Shown here piece by piece: positions 45,540 through 54,419 of a stretch of 64,000 nt of DNA. The stretch is from contig NZ_JAFIDA010000001.1 of NCBI RefSeq assembly GCF_017834145.1, positions 1,364,001 through 1,428,000 on the forward strand. The letters are read 5' to 3'. The notes under the pieces were generated by a model. That model was not told where the DNA came from and made no database searches. It saw only the letters and a list, made by a program, of their open reading frames with translations. The DNA comes from Leucobacter exalbidus. Lineage in GTDB: Bacteria; Actinomycetota; Actinomycetes; Actinomycetales; Microbacteriaceae. The position numbers and the translations under genes were made by a program. Every line of letters starts with the position of its first letter. Position 1 is the first letter of the stretch.

Positions 45540-46609
45540 CGGCCCGAATCTTCGAGCACGATACCGTCTTGAGTAGCCCAGCCAACGGTGACCTTGTCAC
45601 CGATCCCAGCGGCCACTCGATCGTCCTCCGCAAGTCGCACGACGGCCTCGCCAACCGGCGTGGAAACGTTGTATTTCACGGCCGAGCCGAGATATACCAC
45701 GTCCTCTACTACACCCGGAATCTGGTTTGCGATCTCAGGCCCGAAACCTACCCCATCGGCATCAGCGACGACCAATTTCTCAGGTCGAACGAGCACACAA
45801 ACTGGCCCATCTGGTGCGCTCCCCCTGCCTGCAAACGCGAGACCCTGGGCCGTGACAATTCCGCCCGAGTTTCGCCCAGAAAATACGCTCGACTCTCCAA
45901 TGAATTTACCTACGAATAGGGTCTTCGGCTCACTGTAGAGTTCGTGCGCCGTACCCACCTGTTCGATTCTCCCCTCGTTAAAGACGGCGATGCGGTCTGA
46001 GAGCACGAGTGCTTCTTCTTGGTCGTGTGTGACATATACAAAGGTGCTGCCGAGCTCACGGTGGATACGACGAAGTTCGAGCTGCAACCACTCACGAAGT
46101 TTTTTATCGAGTGCACCTAGCGGCTCATCCATGAGCAGGATCGGCGGGCGATACACCACCGCTCGCGCGAGAGCGACGCGTTGTTGCTGACCCCCCGAGA
46201 GCTGTTTGGGCTGCCGCTCTGCATAATCTGACAGGCGCACCATCTCGAGGGCTTTACTTACCATCTCGTCTCGTTCATCACGAGCAATCTTGCGTTGTTT
46301 CAGAGGGTAAGCGATGTTCTCAGCAACCGACATATGCGGGAAAAGGGCATAGTGTTGGAAGACGACCCCCAAGTTTCGCTCGTGGGCCTTCAGCTTGTCA
46401 ATCGGCTTATCGTTGAGGAGCATACGGCCAGAACTCGGCTCAATAAAGCCTGCGATGAGGTTCAGAGTCGTTGTCTTCCCTGAGCCGGAGGGACCCAGGA
46501 ACGTAAGAAACTCTCCCCGCTGAATACTGAGGGTCACCTCTTCGAGAGCTACCGCCTCTCCATAGTGCTTCGATAATCCGGTGATCTCGAGAATTGTGTC
46601 GTCAGTCAT
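45536..46609 (-). CDS. potA: Spermidine/putrescine-type ABC transporter ATPase
   Basis: A 357-residue ATPase: Walker A GPSGSGKTT, signature LSGGQQQR, Walker B ILLMDEPLGALD, His switch VTHDQ. A C-terminal TOBE-like domain (FVGKFIGESSVFSG to GWATQDGIVLE) is typical of PotA. The ATG at 46609 follows GGAGA; in-frame sequence upstream is not conserved. It is 44 bp downstream of the PotC-type permease gene. Confidence 0.93.
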   Translation of the reverse strand: MTDDTILEITGLSKHYGEAVALEEVTLSIQRGEFLTFLGPSGSGKTTTLNLIAGFIEPSSGRMLLNDKPIDKLKAHERNLGVVFQHYALFPHMSVAENIAYPLKQRKIARDERDEMVSKALEMVRLSDYAERQPKQLSGGQQQRVALARAVVYRPPILLMDEPLGALDKKLREWLQLELRRIHRELGSTFVYVTHDQEEALVLSDRIAVFNEGRIEQVGTAHELYSEPKTLFVGKFIGESSVFSGRNSGGIVTAQGLAFAGRGSAPDGPVCVLVRPEKLVVADADGVGFGPEIANQIPGVVEDVVYLGSAVKYNVSTPVGEAVVRLAEDDRVAAGIGDKVTVGWATQDGIVLEDSGR

Positions 46610-46653
46610 GAATGTCTCCTGTCGTAGTCCGGGAAGTTGGTCTGTTCCATGTG

Positions 46654-47469
46654 TCATGATCCAGTCCGCTTCTTCGAACGCCGGGCCAGCGGCGCGACAA
46701 CAAACTGGAAGAAAATAAAGGCGAAGATGATCGCCCCGAGAATGAGTGATGCCGCGGCCGCAATCGTTGGATCGGTGGTCCTCGTGACACTTGAATACAT
46801 CATCATGGGCAAGGTTTGAAGAGTCGGGCTCACCATGAATTGGGAGACGATAACTTCGTCGAAGCTCGTCACAAACGCAAATACGGCGCCGGCAGCTACT
46901 CCGGGAGCAATGAGCGGAACAGTAACCGTGAGAAATACTTTGAGGCGCCCCGCGCCGAGGCTGGCCGCGGCAAGCTCAAGGCTTTGGTCGTAGCCCGACA
47001 AACTCGCATTTACCGCGATGACCACGAGCGGAAGAGCTAGCGCAATATGCACCATAACGAAACCAAAGACAGTTCCGACAAGGTTGCTCTTCAAAAAAAA
47101 CGTGTAGATTCCTGCTCCAGCAATGATGGGCGGGACGATCATCGGAGTGAGGAGAAGCATCTGCGCTGACTGCGCCATACGACTCTTTGAACGGTGCATT
47201 GCAATAGCTGCAATCGTGCCAGCAACCGTCGCAATAATTGCGGTGAGTACTCCAATGAGCACTGAATTACCGAGTGCTCCCAACCACTGCGGGCTCGTAA
47301 AGAAAGATTCATACCATCTCGCGGACCATTCTCGAGGGGGGAATTGAAAGCTGGCGTCTGCGGTGAACGACATCGGGAACACGATCAGCATCGGGGCAAC
47401 CAGCCAGATCGCAATCAGTGTGGTGAAAGCACCCAGTAGCACTTTTGTCGTGCGTGAAACTTGATTCAT
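46654..47469 (-). CDS. potC: Spermidine/putrescine-type ABC permease, PotC-like
   Basis: A 271-residue inner-membrane permease with six helices. The cytoplasmic EAA loop appears as LAAASLGAGRLKVFLTVTVPLIAPG. It is the second permease; its ATG overlaps the PotB stop by four bases. The start MNQVSRTTKVLLGAFTTLIAIWLVAPM is normal for PotC. Confidence 0.92.
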   Translation of the reverse strand: MNQVSRTTKVLLGAFTTLIAIWLVAPMLIVFPMSFTADASFQFPPREWSARWYESFFTSPQWLGALGNSVLIGVLTAIIATVAGTIAAIAMHRSKSRMAQSAQMLLLTPMIVPPIIAGAGIYTFFLKSNLVGTVFGFVMVHIALALPLVVIAVNASLSGYDQSLELAAASLGAGRLKVFLTVTVPLIAPGVAAGAVFAFVTSFDEVIVSQFMVSPTLQTLPMMMYSSVTRTTDPTIAAAASLILGAIIFAFIFFQFVVAPLARRSKKRTGS

Positions 47470-48410
47470 GCTTTACTCCCTCCGACCATGTCGTGAACCG
47501 AACCCCCAGTTTTTCGTCCGATTGCCGAGGTGACTCCCAAAATGATGAGGGTGACCACCAGGAGGACCAGCCCGATAGCTGACCCGTATCCCCAATTCGA
47601 TTGGCCCTGCACCTGACCCTGAATGAGTGTCGAGAGAAATGCCTCTCGTGAGCTACCGAGCATGGCTGGGGTGATGTAGAAACCCAACGCCATCACAAAG
47701 CACAGCAGCGTCCCGGAGGCGATACCTGGTAAAGAGAGCGGAAGATACACGGTCACAAATGCTTTTGAAGGGCGTGCGCCCAGACTCCGAGCTGCCGTCA
47801 ACAGCCGCATATCGATCTTCGACATCGTTGTATAGATCGGAAGTACTACGAACGGCATGAGCACCTGCGCCATGCCGATGAGCACCGCAGTGGGAGTGCG
47901 CATGATGCCGAGTTCGTCCACGCCAAACAGCTTCATGAACTGTCCTATTGGCCCAGAGTCTTGCAGCAGAATAACCCACGCGAAGGTGCGCACGACCATG
48001 CTTGTCCAGAACGGAATGAGCACCACAAGCATTAGGAGACCGCGTGTACTCGGCTTCACAATAGTGAGGAAGAACGCGAACGGGAAAGCCAAAATGACGC
48101 AAATAATGGTGACCCAAAAGCTGATGATCAAAGTGCGCCACAGCACTTGCAAGTTCACCGGCTGCGAGAAGAACCATTCAAAGTTTTGCAGACCAGGTTC
48201 GGGGTCCGTGAACGACATCAACAAGACGCTGAACATCGGGTAGAAATAGAAAATCGCGAGCACGACGAATGCCGGAAGCAACGCGAGGAGGAGGCCAGGT
48301 CGTTTTCGGCCCGACTCGGATAGTGGTCGGCGCTGCTTCGGCAACGCTGCGGTGCGGATAGCCCGCGTAGACAGTGTAGATATTTCGGACGTGCGTGGCG
48401 ACTGTGGCAT
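47466..48410 (-). CDS. potB: Spermidine/putrescine-type ABC permease, PotB-like
   Basis: A 314-residue permease with a basic 35-residue N-terminal tail, then six helices starting LLLALLPAFVVLAIFYFYPM. The EAA loop is TAARSLGARPSKAFVTVYLPLSLPG. It is 74 bp downstream of the binding-protein gene and overlaps potC. Confidence 0.92.
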   Translation of the reverse strand: MPQSPRTSEISTLSTRAIRTAALPKQRRPLSESGRKRPGLLLALLPAFVVLAIFYFYPMFSVLLMSFTDPEPGLQNFEWFFSQPVNLQVLWRTLIISFWVTIICVILAFPFAFFLTIVKPSTRGLLMLVVLIPFWTSMVVRTFAWVILLQDSGPIGQFMKLFGVDELGIMRTPTAVLIGMAQVLMPFVVLPIYTTMSKIDMRLLTAARSLGARPSKAFVTVYLPLSLPGIASGTLLCFVMALGFYITPAMLGSSREAFLSTLIQGQVQGQSNWGYGSAIGLVLLVVTLIILGVTSAIGRKTGGSVHDMVGGSKA

Positions 48411-48484
48411 GCGCGTTCCTTTTCTCTCGGTCGGAAGGCGGCAGGGTGCCCACCATTTTCGGAGGGCACCCCTCGGTTAATGCG

Positions 48485-49612
48485 TTATGCGCCTGCGACG
48501 AGCGCTGACCAACGGTCCTGGAGCTGTTCAACCGTTGCGGGATCAGACCAGAAATCGAGATCAACGGTGACGCCTGTAGCTTCACGTTCGGGAGTTGTAA
48601 GAATGAAGCTCTGCGTCAATGCGTCAACTTCCGGTGTTGCCTCTGTATTAACCGGCGAGTATCCGCTTTCTTCCATCCATTTCGTTTGCTGCTCAGCGCC
48701 CAGCGCGTAGTTCATGGCGTAGTAGGCCTGCTCGGCATTCTTGGTGCCCTTAACAATTGCGAAGTTATCCACGAGAGAGATCCATTGGTCCCACGCCACG
48801 TCAACTGAGGCGCCGTTCTGGGCTGCAGTCAGCGCCCGGCCGCTCCACACACCCGCCAATTTTGCTTCACCAGACTCGATCATTTGTTGAGCCTGCGCCC
48901 CTGTCGAGTAGAAGACGATGTCTTCCTTGGCTTTGTCGATGACGTCAATGCCCTTTTGTGCCCAGTCCATCGTGAATGCAGTCTTGGGGTCCCACCCGGC
49001 GGCTAGCGCACCGGCCTGCACCGTGCCGCTGTCCACTGATCCGTCACCGCTATATAGCGCACGCTGGCCGGGGAACTTGTCCGTGTCAAAGAAGTCTGCC
49101 CAGTTAGTAGGGGCAGCATCTACGAAGGTGTCAGTGTTGTAAGCGAGAACAGTTGCATAAACGATCGATGGGATACCGCACTTGGTTCCGCTTTGAAGGC
49201 TCTCAGGCATGTGAGAGATATCGAGTTTTGACATGTCGAGCGGTTCAAACAGTGTGCCGCAGTTGAGCGCGACGACGTTGTCCGTTGTTGAGACCATGTC
49301 CCACTGAATATTTCCCGACTTCACCTGGGATTCAACCTTCGCGAGGGTTTGCGGGGAGTCTTGGCTGAACGTAACACCTGAGGCCTCCGCAAACGGCGTA
49401 AAGAATGCGGCATCCTGTGCTTCCTGGGAGGGACCGCCGTCACCGGCATAAGTCAAGCTGTACCCGTCCAATATCCCGTCGGGAACTTCTCCGGCAACCG
49501 GGGCCGTGATTTCCGGGGCAGGTTCGGCCGGACTGCTTCCACCTGAGCAGCCGGTAACGAGTAACGCGCCCACTGCGAGCAGGGCACTGGCGGGGATAAT
49601 CGTTTTCTTCAT
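48485..49612 (-). CDS. potD: ABC transporter substrate-binding lipoprotein, PotD-like
   Basis: A 375-residue lipoprotein: signal peptide with lipobox VTGC at about residues 19-22, then a Pro/Ser-rich linker. The binding domain shows the PotD/PotF-like order: EAQDAAFFTPFAEASGVTF, QSGTKCGIPSIVYATVLAYNTD, DFFDTDKFPGQRALY and a late AYYAMNYALGAEQQ. The ligand is probably a polyamine or related cation because an amine oxidase is in the same operon. First full-length gene of the transport operon. Confidence 0.9.
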   Translation of the reverse strand: MKKTIIPASALLAVGALLVTGCSGGSSPAEPAPEITAPVAGEVPDGILDGYSLTYAGDGGPSQEAQDAAFFTPFAEASGVTFSQDSPQTLAKVESQVKSGNIQWDMVSTTDNVVALNCGTLFEPLDMSKLDISHMPESLQSGTKCGIPSIVYATVLAYNTDTFVDAAPTNWADFFDTDKFPGQRALYSGDGSVDSGTVQAGALAAGWDPKTAFTMDWAQKGIDVIDKAKEDIVFYSTGAQAQQMIESGEAKLAGVWSGRALTAAQNGASVDVAWDQWISLVDNFAIVKGTKNAEQAYYAMNYALGAEQQTKWMEESGYSPVNTEATPEVDALTQSFILTTPEREATGVTVDLDFWSDPATVEQLQDRWSALVAGA

Positions 49613-49781
49613 GAGGACCTTTCAACGGTGAGCGGTACAACAGAGTTCGGTACGGCTACGCCGTAGCGTCAGCAGACGTACCTAATGAAGGACGGACATC
49701 AATTCCAGGGAACACGAGCCGCATTGCGCACGCCATTCGATGGAGTATTCCGAACGTTTTTGGCGTAGCCTTCTGGCTGAC

Positions 49782-49889
49782 TTAGGTCAGTGCGGGGAGG
49801 GCTTTATCGAGTTCCCGTGTAAGTGGTGCCAGCGCACGGCCGGCGCGCTCGGCGGCAGAGTAAATCGCCTCAGGATTTAGGGTGTACAT
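49782..49889 (-). CDS. 35-residue small ORF upstream of potD
   Basis: Starts MYTLNPEAIYSAAERAGRAL and continues with a charged amphipathic stretch ending KALPALT. GAAAGG lies eight bases before the ATG, a better ribosome site than many real genes here have. It is on the same strand as potD, 169 bp upstream. Amphipathic helix, no cysteine, no signal peptide. Not recognised; could be a leader peptide or a regulatory micropeptide of the polyamine operon. Confidence 0.5.
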   Translation of the reverse strand: MYTLNPEAIYSAAERAGRALAPLTRELDKALPALT

Positions 49890-50245
49890 CGTTGTACCTT
49901 TCGTGAGGGGCATGTGAAACGACAGTTCACTTCTCGTGAGCATTCATGACACTGTCATCCGACGGTTTCTTTCGATACGTCGTCTCAAGCTTGCAGGTTC
50001 TAACTACCTCCATTGGCAATTTACGCAGTTCGTTGAGCGATGCTTCACGGCCTTATTGATTCATTCAAGCCCGGTGAGCAGTCACTGAGAAATCAAAAAT
50101 TGTAACTTCTTAGCTCAAACCCTAATAATTCATAACCAGGAAAGCAATACCAGATATAAACAATGACATCATTGTCACCATTTGCAACTGCATGGACCAC
50201 AGTAATATCAAAATGAGCCGCTCACCTCGTTGATTATTCCGTCAC
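49890..50245. promoter_or_regulatory. AT-rich intergenic region before the pot operon, with a TGACA/TGTCA palindrome
   Basis: No gene seen. TGACATCATTGTCA at 50164-50177 is a perfect inverted repeat (TGACA, TCAT, TGTCA). The same half-sites occur on the other side of the Lrp gene, so this is a candidate Lrp operator. The pot promoter is presumably here. Confidence 0.5.
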
Positions 50246-50725
50246 TTAAGGCGTACCCCACCCGAATCTGTGCGTTTGAATGGAGTAATACGGAAACGTT
50301 TCCATTCGCGAGACCCCGGGCACTCGTCGCACCCGCCCATTAATGACTTGGAAAATTGCATCCTGGTCTTTTGCAATCACCTCAACAAGCAAATCAAAGC
50401 TACCCGCAGAGATCACCACGTAGACCACATTCTCAATCTCATTCAATTTCCGCGCGATCTCTTCAACGTCACCATCAGCAACGATTCCAACCATCGCCAT
50501 ACTTCGGTAGCCCAAGCGCAAGGGGTCAGTAACACCCACAATCTGCACAATGCCGTGCTCCTCCAGCCGCATTACCCGTTTGCGTGCGCCACCCCCTGTC
50601 AGTCCGACCAGATTTCCCAATTCGGCATACCCCAAACGTCCGTCTTGCTGGAGCGCATCCAGCAACGTTCGATCAGTGGCATCTAGGTCTAGTTCGGTGG
50701 GCTCAGTTGAAGAATTTTCAACCAT
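50246..50725 (-). CDS. Lrp/AsnC-family transcriptional regulator
   Basis: A 159-residue regulator: N-terminal helix-turn-helix (DRTLLDALQQDGRLGYAELGNLVGLTGGGARKRVMRLEEHGIV) and a C-terminal RAM effector domain (SMAMVGIVADGDVEEIARKL, ISAGSFDLLVEVIAKD). The ATG at 50725 has AGAGGT six bases upstream. It reads toward the pot/oxidase operon on the same strand and is flanked on both sides by TGACA/TGTCA repeats, which makes it the likely local regulator, sensing a polyamine or amino acid. Confidence 0.9.
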   Translation of the reverse strand: MVENSSTEPTELDLDATDRTLLDALQQDGRLGYAELGNLVGLTGGGARKRVMRLEEHGIVQIVGVTDPLRLGYRSMAMVGIVADGDVEEIARKLNEIENVVYVVISAGSFDLLVEVIAKDQDAIFQVINGRVRRVPGVSRMETFPYYSIQTHRFGWGTP

Positions 50726-50858
50726 GACGTACCTCTTTCCAATGAGAACAAGTGACGAATACGCTCTCAAAATTTGATAACGCGATTGAAGAGACAGCTA
50801 TAATACGCTTATATAACTCGGCAAGATCGGGTTTGGTGTGGTTTCAATGGCAACCTCC

Positions 50859-50887
50859 AATGACAACTGTCTGTACACACTGTCATT
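50859..50887. promoter_or_regulatory. Inverted repeat upstream of the Lrp gene
   Basis: AATGACA (50859-50865) and TGTCATT (50881-50887) are perfect seven-base complements with a 15-base spacer, a spacing close to one and a half to two helical turns. Likely autoregulatory site of the Lrp-type protein. Confidence 0.5.
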
Positions 50888-51247
50888 GCATTTAAAGTCA
50901 CATTCGCTCCATACGCTAACTCAACAAAGGGCCTACCCGTCATCGCTGGTAGGTGCTTGAATTGTTGCGTTTTTACGTACAGTCAGCGAACACTGCCACA
51001 CCTCTGTTTCCAGGGCAGAGCAGAGGTCGCTGATGGTGAGCCAGGTGACTCCCCCTGCAATCGCGAGAGCGAACCCATTGCTCTCAGGAATGGTGCCAAA
51101 GCCGATCACGCGGAACCTGATTTGCGACGGCGTGCTCGCGTGACTCGGCGTTGTTTCGGGAATAGCTTTGGATTGAACCGGGAGCCTCAGGAGGGGTCCG
51201 CGCACCAGCGGTCAGCCACACATATTATCTGGCGTAAAATTGGTTCA
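50888..51247. other. Intergenic region before the zinc-finger SDR
   Basis: No gene I can support. Frames on both strands stay open through 50950-51200 without recognisable motifs or ribosome sites. At the right end TATTAT (51224-51229) and TAAAAT (51236-51241) are -10-like; the latter ends six bases before the ATG at 51248. Confidence 0.4.
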
Positions 51248-52942
51248 ATGACCCAAACTTCGTCGGGCCAGGCGCCGGCCACTGAACGCATCGATCCCGC
51301 CGAGCTCGAACTCTTCTTGCGCGTACTCGGCAACGTACACAAGCTGCCCGATGACCACCCCGATTTCATCACGGTGCGTCAGGCGACCTCCGCCATGTTC
51401 AAGGCGGTGAAGCGCGAGCGCGCCCGCCGCGTACGCGACGCGATTGCCAATGCCGATCGCGCCGTCATCGCTAAGACCGCGACCGGTGCTGCCGACCGCA
51501 TCGATGATGAAACCCGCGGGGTGGCGCTTTCTTCGAGCAACGAAGCAGTGAATGCTGCTGCGAACGCTGCTGCGATTGGTAATTCGGTGCCGGGTGCTGA
51601 TTCGGTGGGTGCTGCGGTAGGCCTTGCAGCACCGGGATCCACGGCATCCGATGTTGAAGCCCTGGCCGACGGTCTGGCGCCGAGCGCCGGCGAGCTGATC
51701 AAGCCCCGCAATTGCTATATCTGCAAGCAGCCGTACACCCGGGTAGATGCGTTCTACCACCAGCTGTGCCCGACGTGCGCGCGCTTCAGTCACGGCAAGC
51801 GCGATGCCCGCACCGATCTCACGGGCAAGCGTGCGCTGCTCACGGGCGGCCGCGCCAAGATCGGCATGCACATTGCGTTGCGGCTACTGCGTGACGGGGC
51901 ACACCTCACGATCACGACCCGCTTCCCGAAGGATGCCGCGCGCCGGTTCGCATCGCTTCCCGACTCGGCCGATTGGATTGGTCGCCTGCGCATCGTGGGT
52001 ATCGATCTGCGCGACCCGTCACAGGTAATCGCGCTCGCCGATTCGGTAGCAGCACAGGGACCGCTCGACATTCTCATTAACAATGCGGCGCAGACGGTGC
52101 GGCGCTCCCCCGGATCGTACTCGTTCCTCGCCGACGCAGAGAACCAGCCGTTGCCCGATGGCCCCATGCCAGAGATCGCAATGATGGGCCGTTCATCGCA
52201 GCTCCACCCGCAGGCATTGCAGGCGTCAGTGGGGTTGGATCCGGCCGCGCTCTCCGCAGCCGGCCAAGAGGCCACCGACCTATCGACGTCGGCACTGTCG
52301 ACCGCGGGGCTCGCGGGCACGGTGGCGGCGGGGCTGGCGCAGACGCTCACCGCGGGCGATCTGAGCTCGCTCGCGATGGCGCCCGGATCTTCCTCGCTCG
52401 AGAAGCACGCCGATGGCAGCGCGATCGACGCGGGCGGGCTGGTACCCGACGTGACTGACGTGAATAGCTGGGTGCAGCACGTGCAAGAGGTGGATCCGCT
52501 CGAGATGCTCGAGGTGCAGCTGTGTAACACGACGGCGCCGTTCATTTTGATCAGCCGGTTGCGGGCGTCTATGGTGGCGTCGAAGGCGCGGCGCACCTAC
52601 ATCGTCAATGTGTCGGCCATGGAGGGCCAGTTCGGTCGGCGGTACAAGGGACCGGGGCACCCGCACACGAACATGGCGAAGGCGGCGCTCAACATGTTGA
52701 CGCGTACCAGCGCGGGTGAGATGTTCACGACCGACAATATTTTGATGACCGCGGTTGATACCGGTTGGATCACCGACGAGCGGCCCCACTTCACGAAGGT
52801 GCGACTGGCGCAGGAGGGCTTCCATGCTCCCCTCGACCTGGTCGATGGGGCGGCGCGCGTTTACGATCCGATCGTGCGGGGCGAGGCAGGCGAAGACCTG
52901 TTTGCGTGCTTCTTGAAGGACTACGAGAAGAGCCCCTGGTAG
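51248..52942 (+). CDS. SDR-fold protein with inserted four-cysteine zinc motif
   Basis: A 564-residue protein. Residues about 1-60 are helical and charged; a low-complexity Ala/Ser stretch leads to C-x2-C-x14-C-x2-C (about residues 157-178), a zinc-ribbon-like motif. A Rossmann domain follows (ALLTGGRAKIGMHIALRLL, NNAAQT), interrupted by a roughly 120-residue low-complexity insert. The standard YxxxK is replaced by TNMAK, so the tyrosine is missing though Lys is kept. A TAAAAT -10-like element six bases before the ATG and absence of a ribosome site suggest a leaderless message. Function unknown; the fold is clear, the chemistry is not. Confidence 0.78.
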   Translation: MTQTSSGQAPATERIDPAELELFLRVLGNVHKLPDDHPDFITVRQATSAMFKAVKRERARRVRDAIANADRAVIAKTATGAADRIDDETRGVALSSSNEAVNAAANAAAIGNSVPGADSVGAAVGLAAPGSTASDVEALADGLAPSAGELIKPRNCYICKQPYTRVDAFYHQLCPTCARFSHGKRDARTDLTGKRALLTGGRAKIGMHIALRLLRDGAHLTITTRFPKDAARRFASLPDSADWIGRLRIVGIDLRDPSQVIALADSVAAQGPLDILINNAAQTVRRSPGSYSFLADAENQPLPDGPMPEIAMMGRSSQLHPQALQASVGLDPAALSAAGQEATDLSTSALSTAGLAGTVAAGLAQTLTAGDLSSLAMAPGSSSLEKHADGSAIDAGGLVPDVTDVNSWVQHVQEVDPLEMLEVQLCNTTAPFILISRLRASMVASKARRTYIVNVSAMEGQFGRRYKGPGHPHTNMAKAALNMLTRTSAGEMFTTDNILMTAVDTGWITDERPHFTKVRLAQEGFHAPLDLVDGAARVYDPIVRGEAGEDLFACFLKDYEKSPW

Positions 52943-52966
52943 GGGAGGTCGAATTCTTGAATTCTT

Positions 52967-53000
52967 GCGGCGACCGCGGGCAGCAGCCCGCGGTCGCCGC
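52967..53000 (+). terminator. Terminator after the zinc-finger SDR
   Basis: GCGGCGACCGCGGG and CCCGCGGTCGCCGC are perfect 14-base complements with a CAGCAG loop, then GTTGTTTGTG. A direct repeat GAATTCTT (x2, 52951-52966) precedes it. Confidence 0.85.
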
Positions 53001-53087
53001 GTTGTTTGTGCACGGGTTCATCGCATTCGGTGTCAGATTCTCCCCGGCCGGCAGCGAAGGCAGATGGGCAGATCCCGCCCGTTGCCC

Positions 53088-53166
<79 letters not shown>

Positions 53167-53286
53167 ACATGAGCCGGGATCACGAAAGAACCTACGCAAT
53201 GCCGAACAAACCCTGGGTCTCTCATCCCGACTGTGTGCATCTCACGCAGCTTGTGAAATAATGAATAAAGAAATGGAGTTATTCAA

Positions 53287-53628
53287 ATGATTACACATGC
53301 CGCATTGGGTGCTCGTTTGCGGGAAGTGCGTGAGAGCAAAAACGTTACGCAGGAGGCTGCTAGTGCAGCGATCCGTGTCTCCCAGCCGACTTACTCACGA
53401 ATCGAGAGCGGTGACCGCCCGCTCAAGGGTGACGAACTGGTTATTCTCGCCGATCACATCGGTGTCCGCGTAGCCTCATTGACGGGTTACGTGGAGGCGG
53501 GCGAACACGCCAAGTTCGCTGCACGTACAAATGGATCGGCCGCCACGATGGACGTCCTTAAATCCAAGCTACTGGCGTATTTGGAGCTCGACAGTTACCT
53601 TGCGGAGCAAGGGATTCCCGCGAAGTGA
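53287..53628 (+). CDS. XRE-family helix-turn-helix regulator (antitoxin-like)
   Basis: A 113-residue protein with an N-terminal Xre/Cro helix-turn-helix (LGARLREVRESKNVTQEAASAAIRVSQPTYSRIESGDRP, residues about 7-45). The C-terminal half is short and may dimerise or bind the partner. GGAG lies nine bases before the ATG. Its stop overlaps the start of the ImmA/IrrE-type gene (GTGA). In XRE-COG2856 pairs the XRE protein represses the operon and is cut by the protease partner. Confidence 0.9.
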   Translation: MITHAALGARLREVRESKNVTQEAASAAIRVSQPTYSRIESGDRPLKGDELVILADHIGVRVASLTGYVEAGEHAKFAARTNGSAATMDVLKSKLLAYLELDSYLAEQGIPAK

Positions 53629-54419
53629 GCAACGAATCCGAGGGGCGCGATCTAGCTGCGAGAACCCGCACAAAAGCCGGCATTGGCAGCGCCCCGATTC
53701 CAGATGCCTTCGAATTTGCAGCCGCTGTCGCAAACGCTGACGTGCTGAGCGTGAGCGCCCCCGAGAACGAGCACGGGCTATCAACAGTGAATGCCCGCAC
53801 CGGCAGCTGCATCATCGCTGTAGCCACCACACCGCACCCGATGCGCCAGAGGTCAACGGTCTTGCACGAACTCGGCCATCTGCTGGCGGGCGACCTTGAC
53901 ACTGAGAGTTCTTTCACGCCGGGTGAACGCACCGATAAGGAAATACGCGCAGATGCTTTCGCGCGACATCTTCTTTTGCCGCTAGACGCGGTGAAACGCT
54001 TAGGCGATGGGGAGATCAGCGAGGCCCTCGTGTCGAAGCTTGTCCAAGAGTTCGGCGCGTCCCCTCCGATCGTCGCTATCCAGCTTCGAGAAGCGGGCCT
54101 CATCGACTCCACTACCTGCGCAACATGGAAGTCGCTATCGACGCCGTCGCTCGCCACGCGTCATGGTTGGCTGAACCAGTACCGCGCACTTTCAGCGTCC
54201 TCTCTTCTGCCGCGTGCGCCGCAGCGCTTGATGGAGCGCGCTGCGACCGCTGTTCAGCAAGGGTTGTTAGACGTCGATGAGGCTGCAGATTGGTACGGGC
54301 TGGACGCCGCTGAGCTCCGAGTCGGACTAGGAATCGAGCTCTCTGCGCACGAACCAGCTGATCCCGAAGACAATTACGGTGTCGGCGTGTCCCTGTTCGG
54401 CGGTGCGACAAATTCGTGA
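53625..54419 (+). CDS. ImmA/IrrE-family metallopeptidase
   Basis: A 264-residue protein of the COG2856 family. The zinc motif HELGH is at residues 81-85 and the third ligand lies in DKEIRADAFARHLLLP (about 105-120), as in IrrE/ImmA. The C-terminal 100 residues are extra helices of unknown role. The GTG start overlaps the XRE stop, and its own stop overlaps the next start (GTGA). Relatives cleave XRE-type repressors (ImmA on ImmR, IrrE on DdrO), so it likely cleaves the upstream XRE protein. Confidence 0.9.
   Translation: MSNESEGRDLAARTRTKAGIGSAPIPDAFEFAAAVANADVLSVSAPENEHGLSTVNARTGSCIIAVATTPHPMRQRSTVLHELGHLLAGDLDTESSFTPGERTDKEIRADAFARHLLLPLDAVKRLGDGEISEALVSKLVQEFGASPPIVAIQLREAGLIDSTTCATWKSLSTPSLATRHGWLNQYRALSASSLLPRAPQRLMERAATAVQQGLLDVDEAADWYGLDAAELRVGLGIELSAHEPADPEDNYGVGVSLFGGATNS

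Noticed and set aside
50933-51205. 90-codon minus-strand frame between the Lrp and zinc-SDR genes
   Set aside because: No ribosome site, no recognisable domain, and the opposite strand is open as well. Could be a decayed gene, but cannot be supported.
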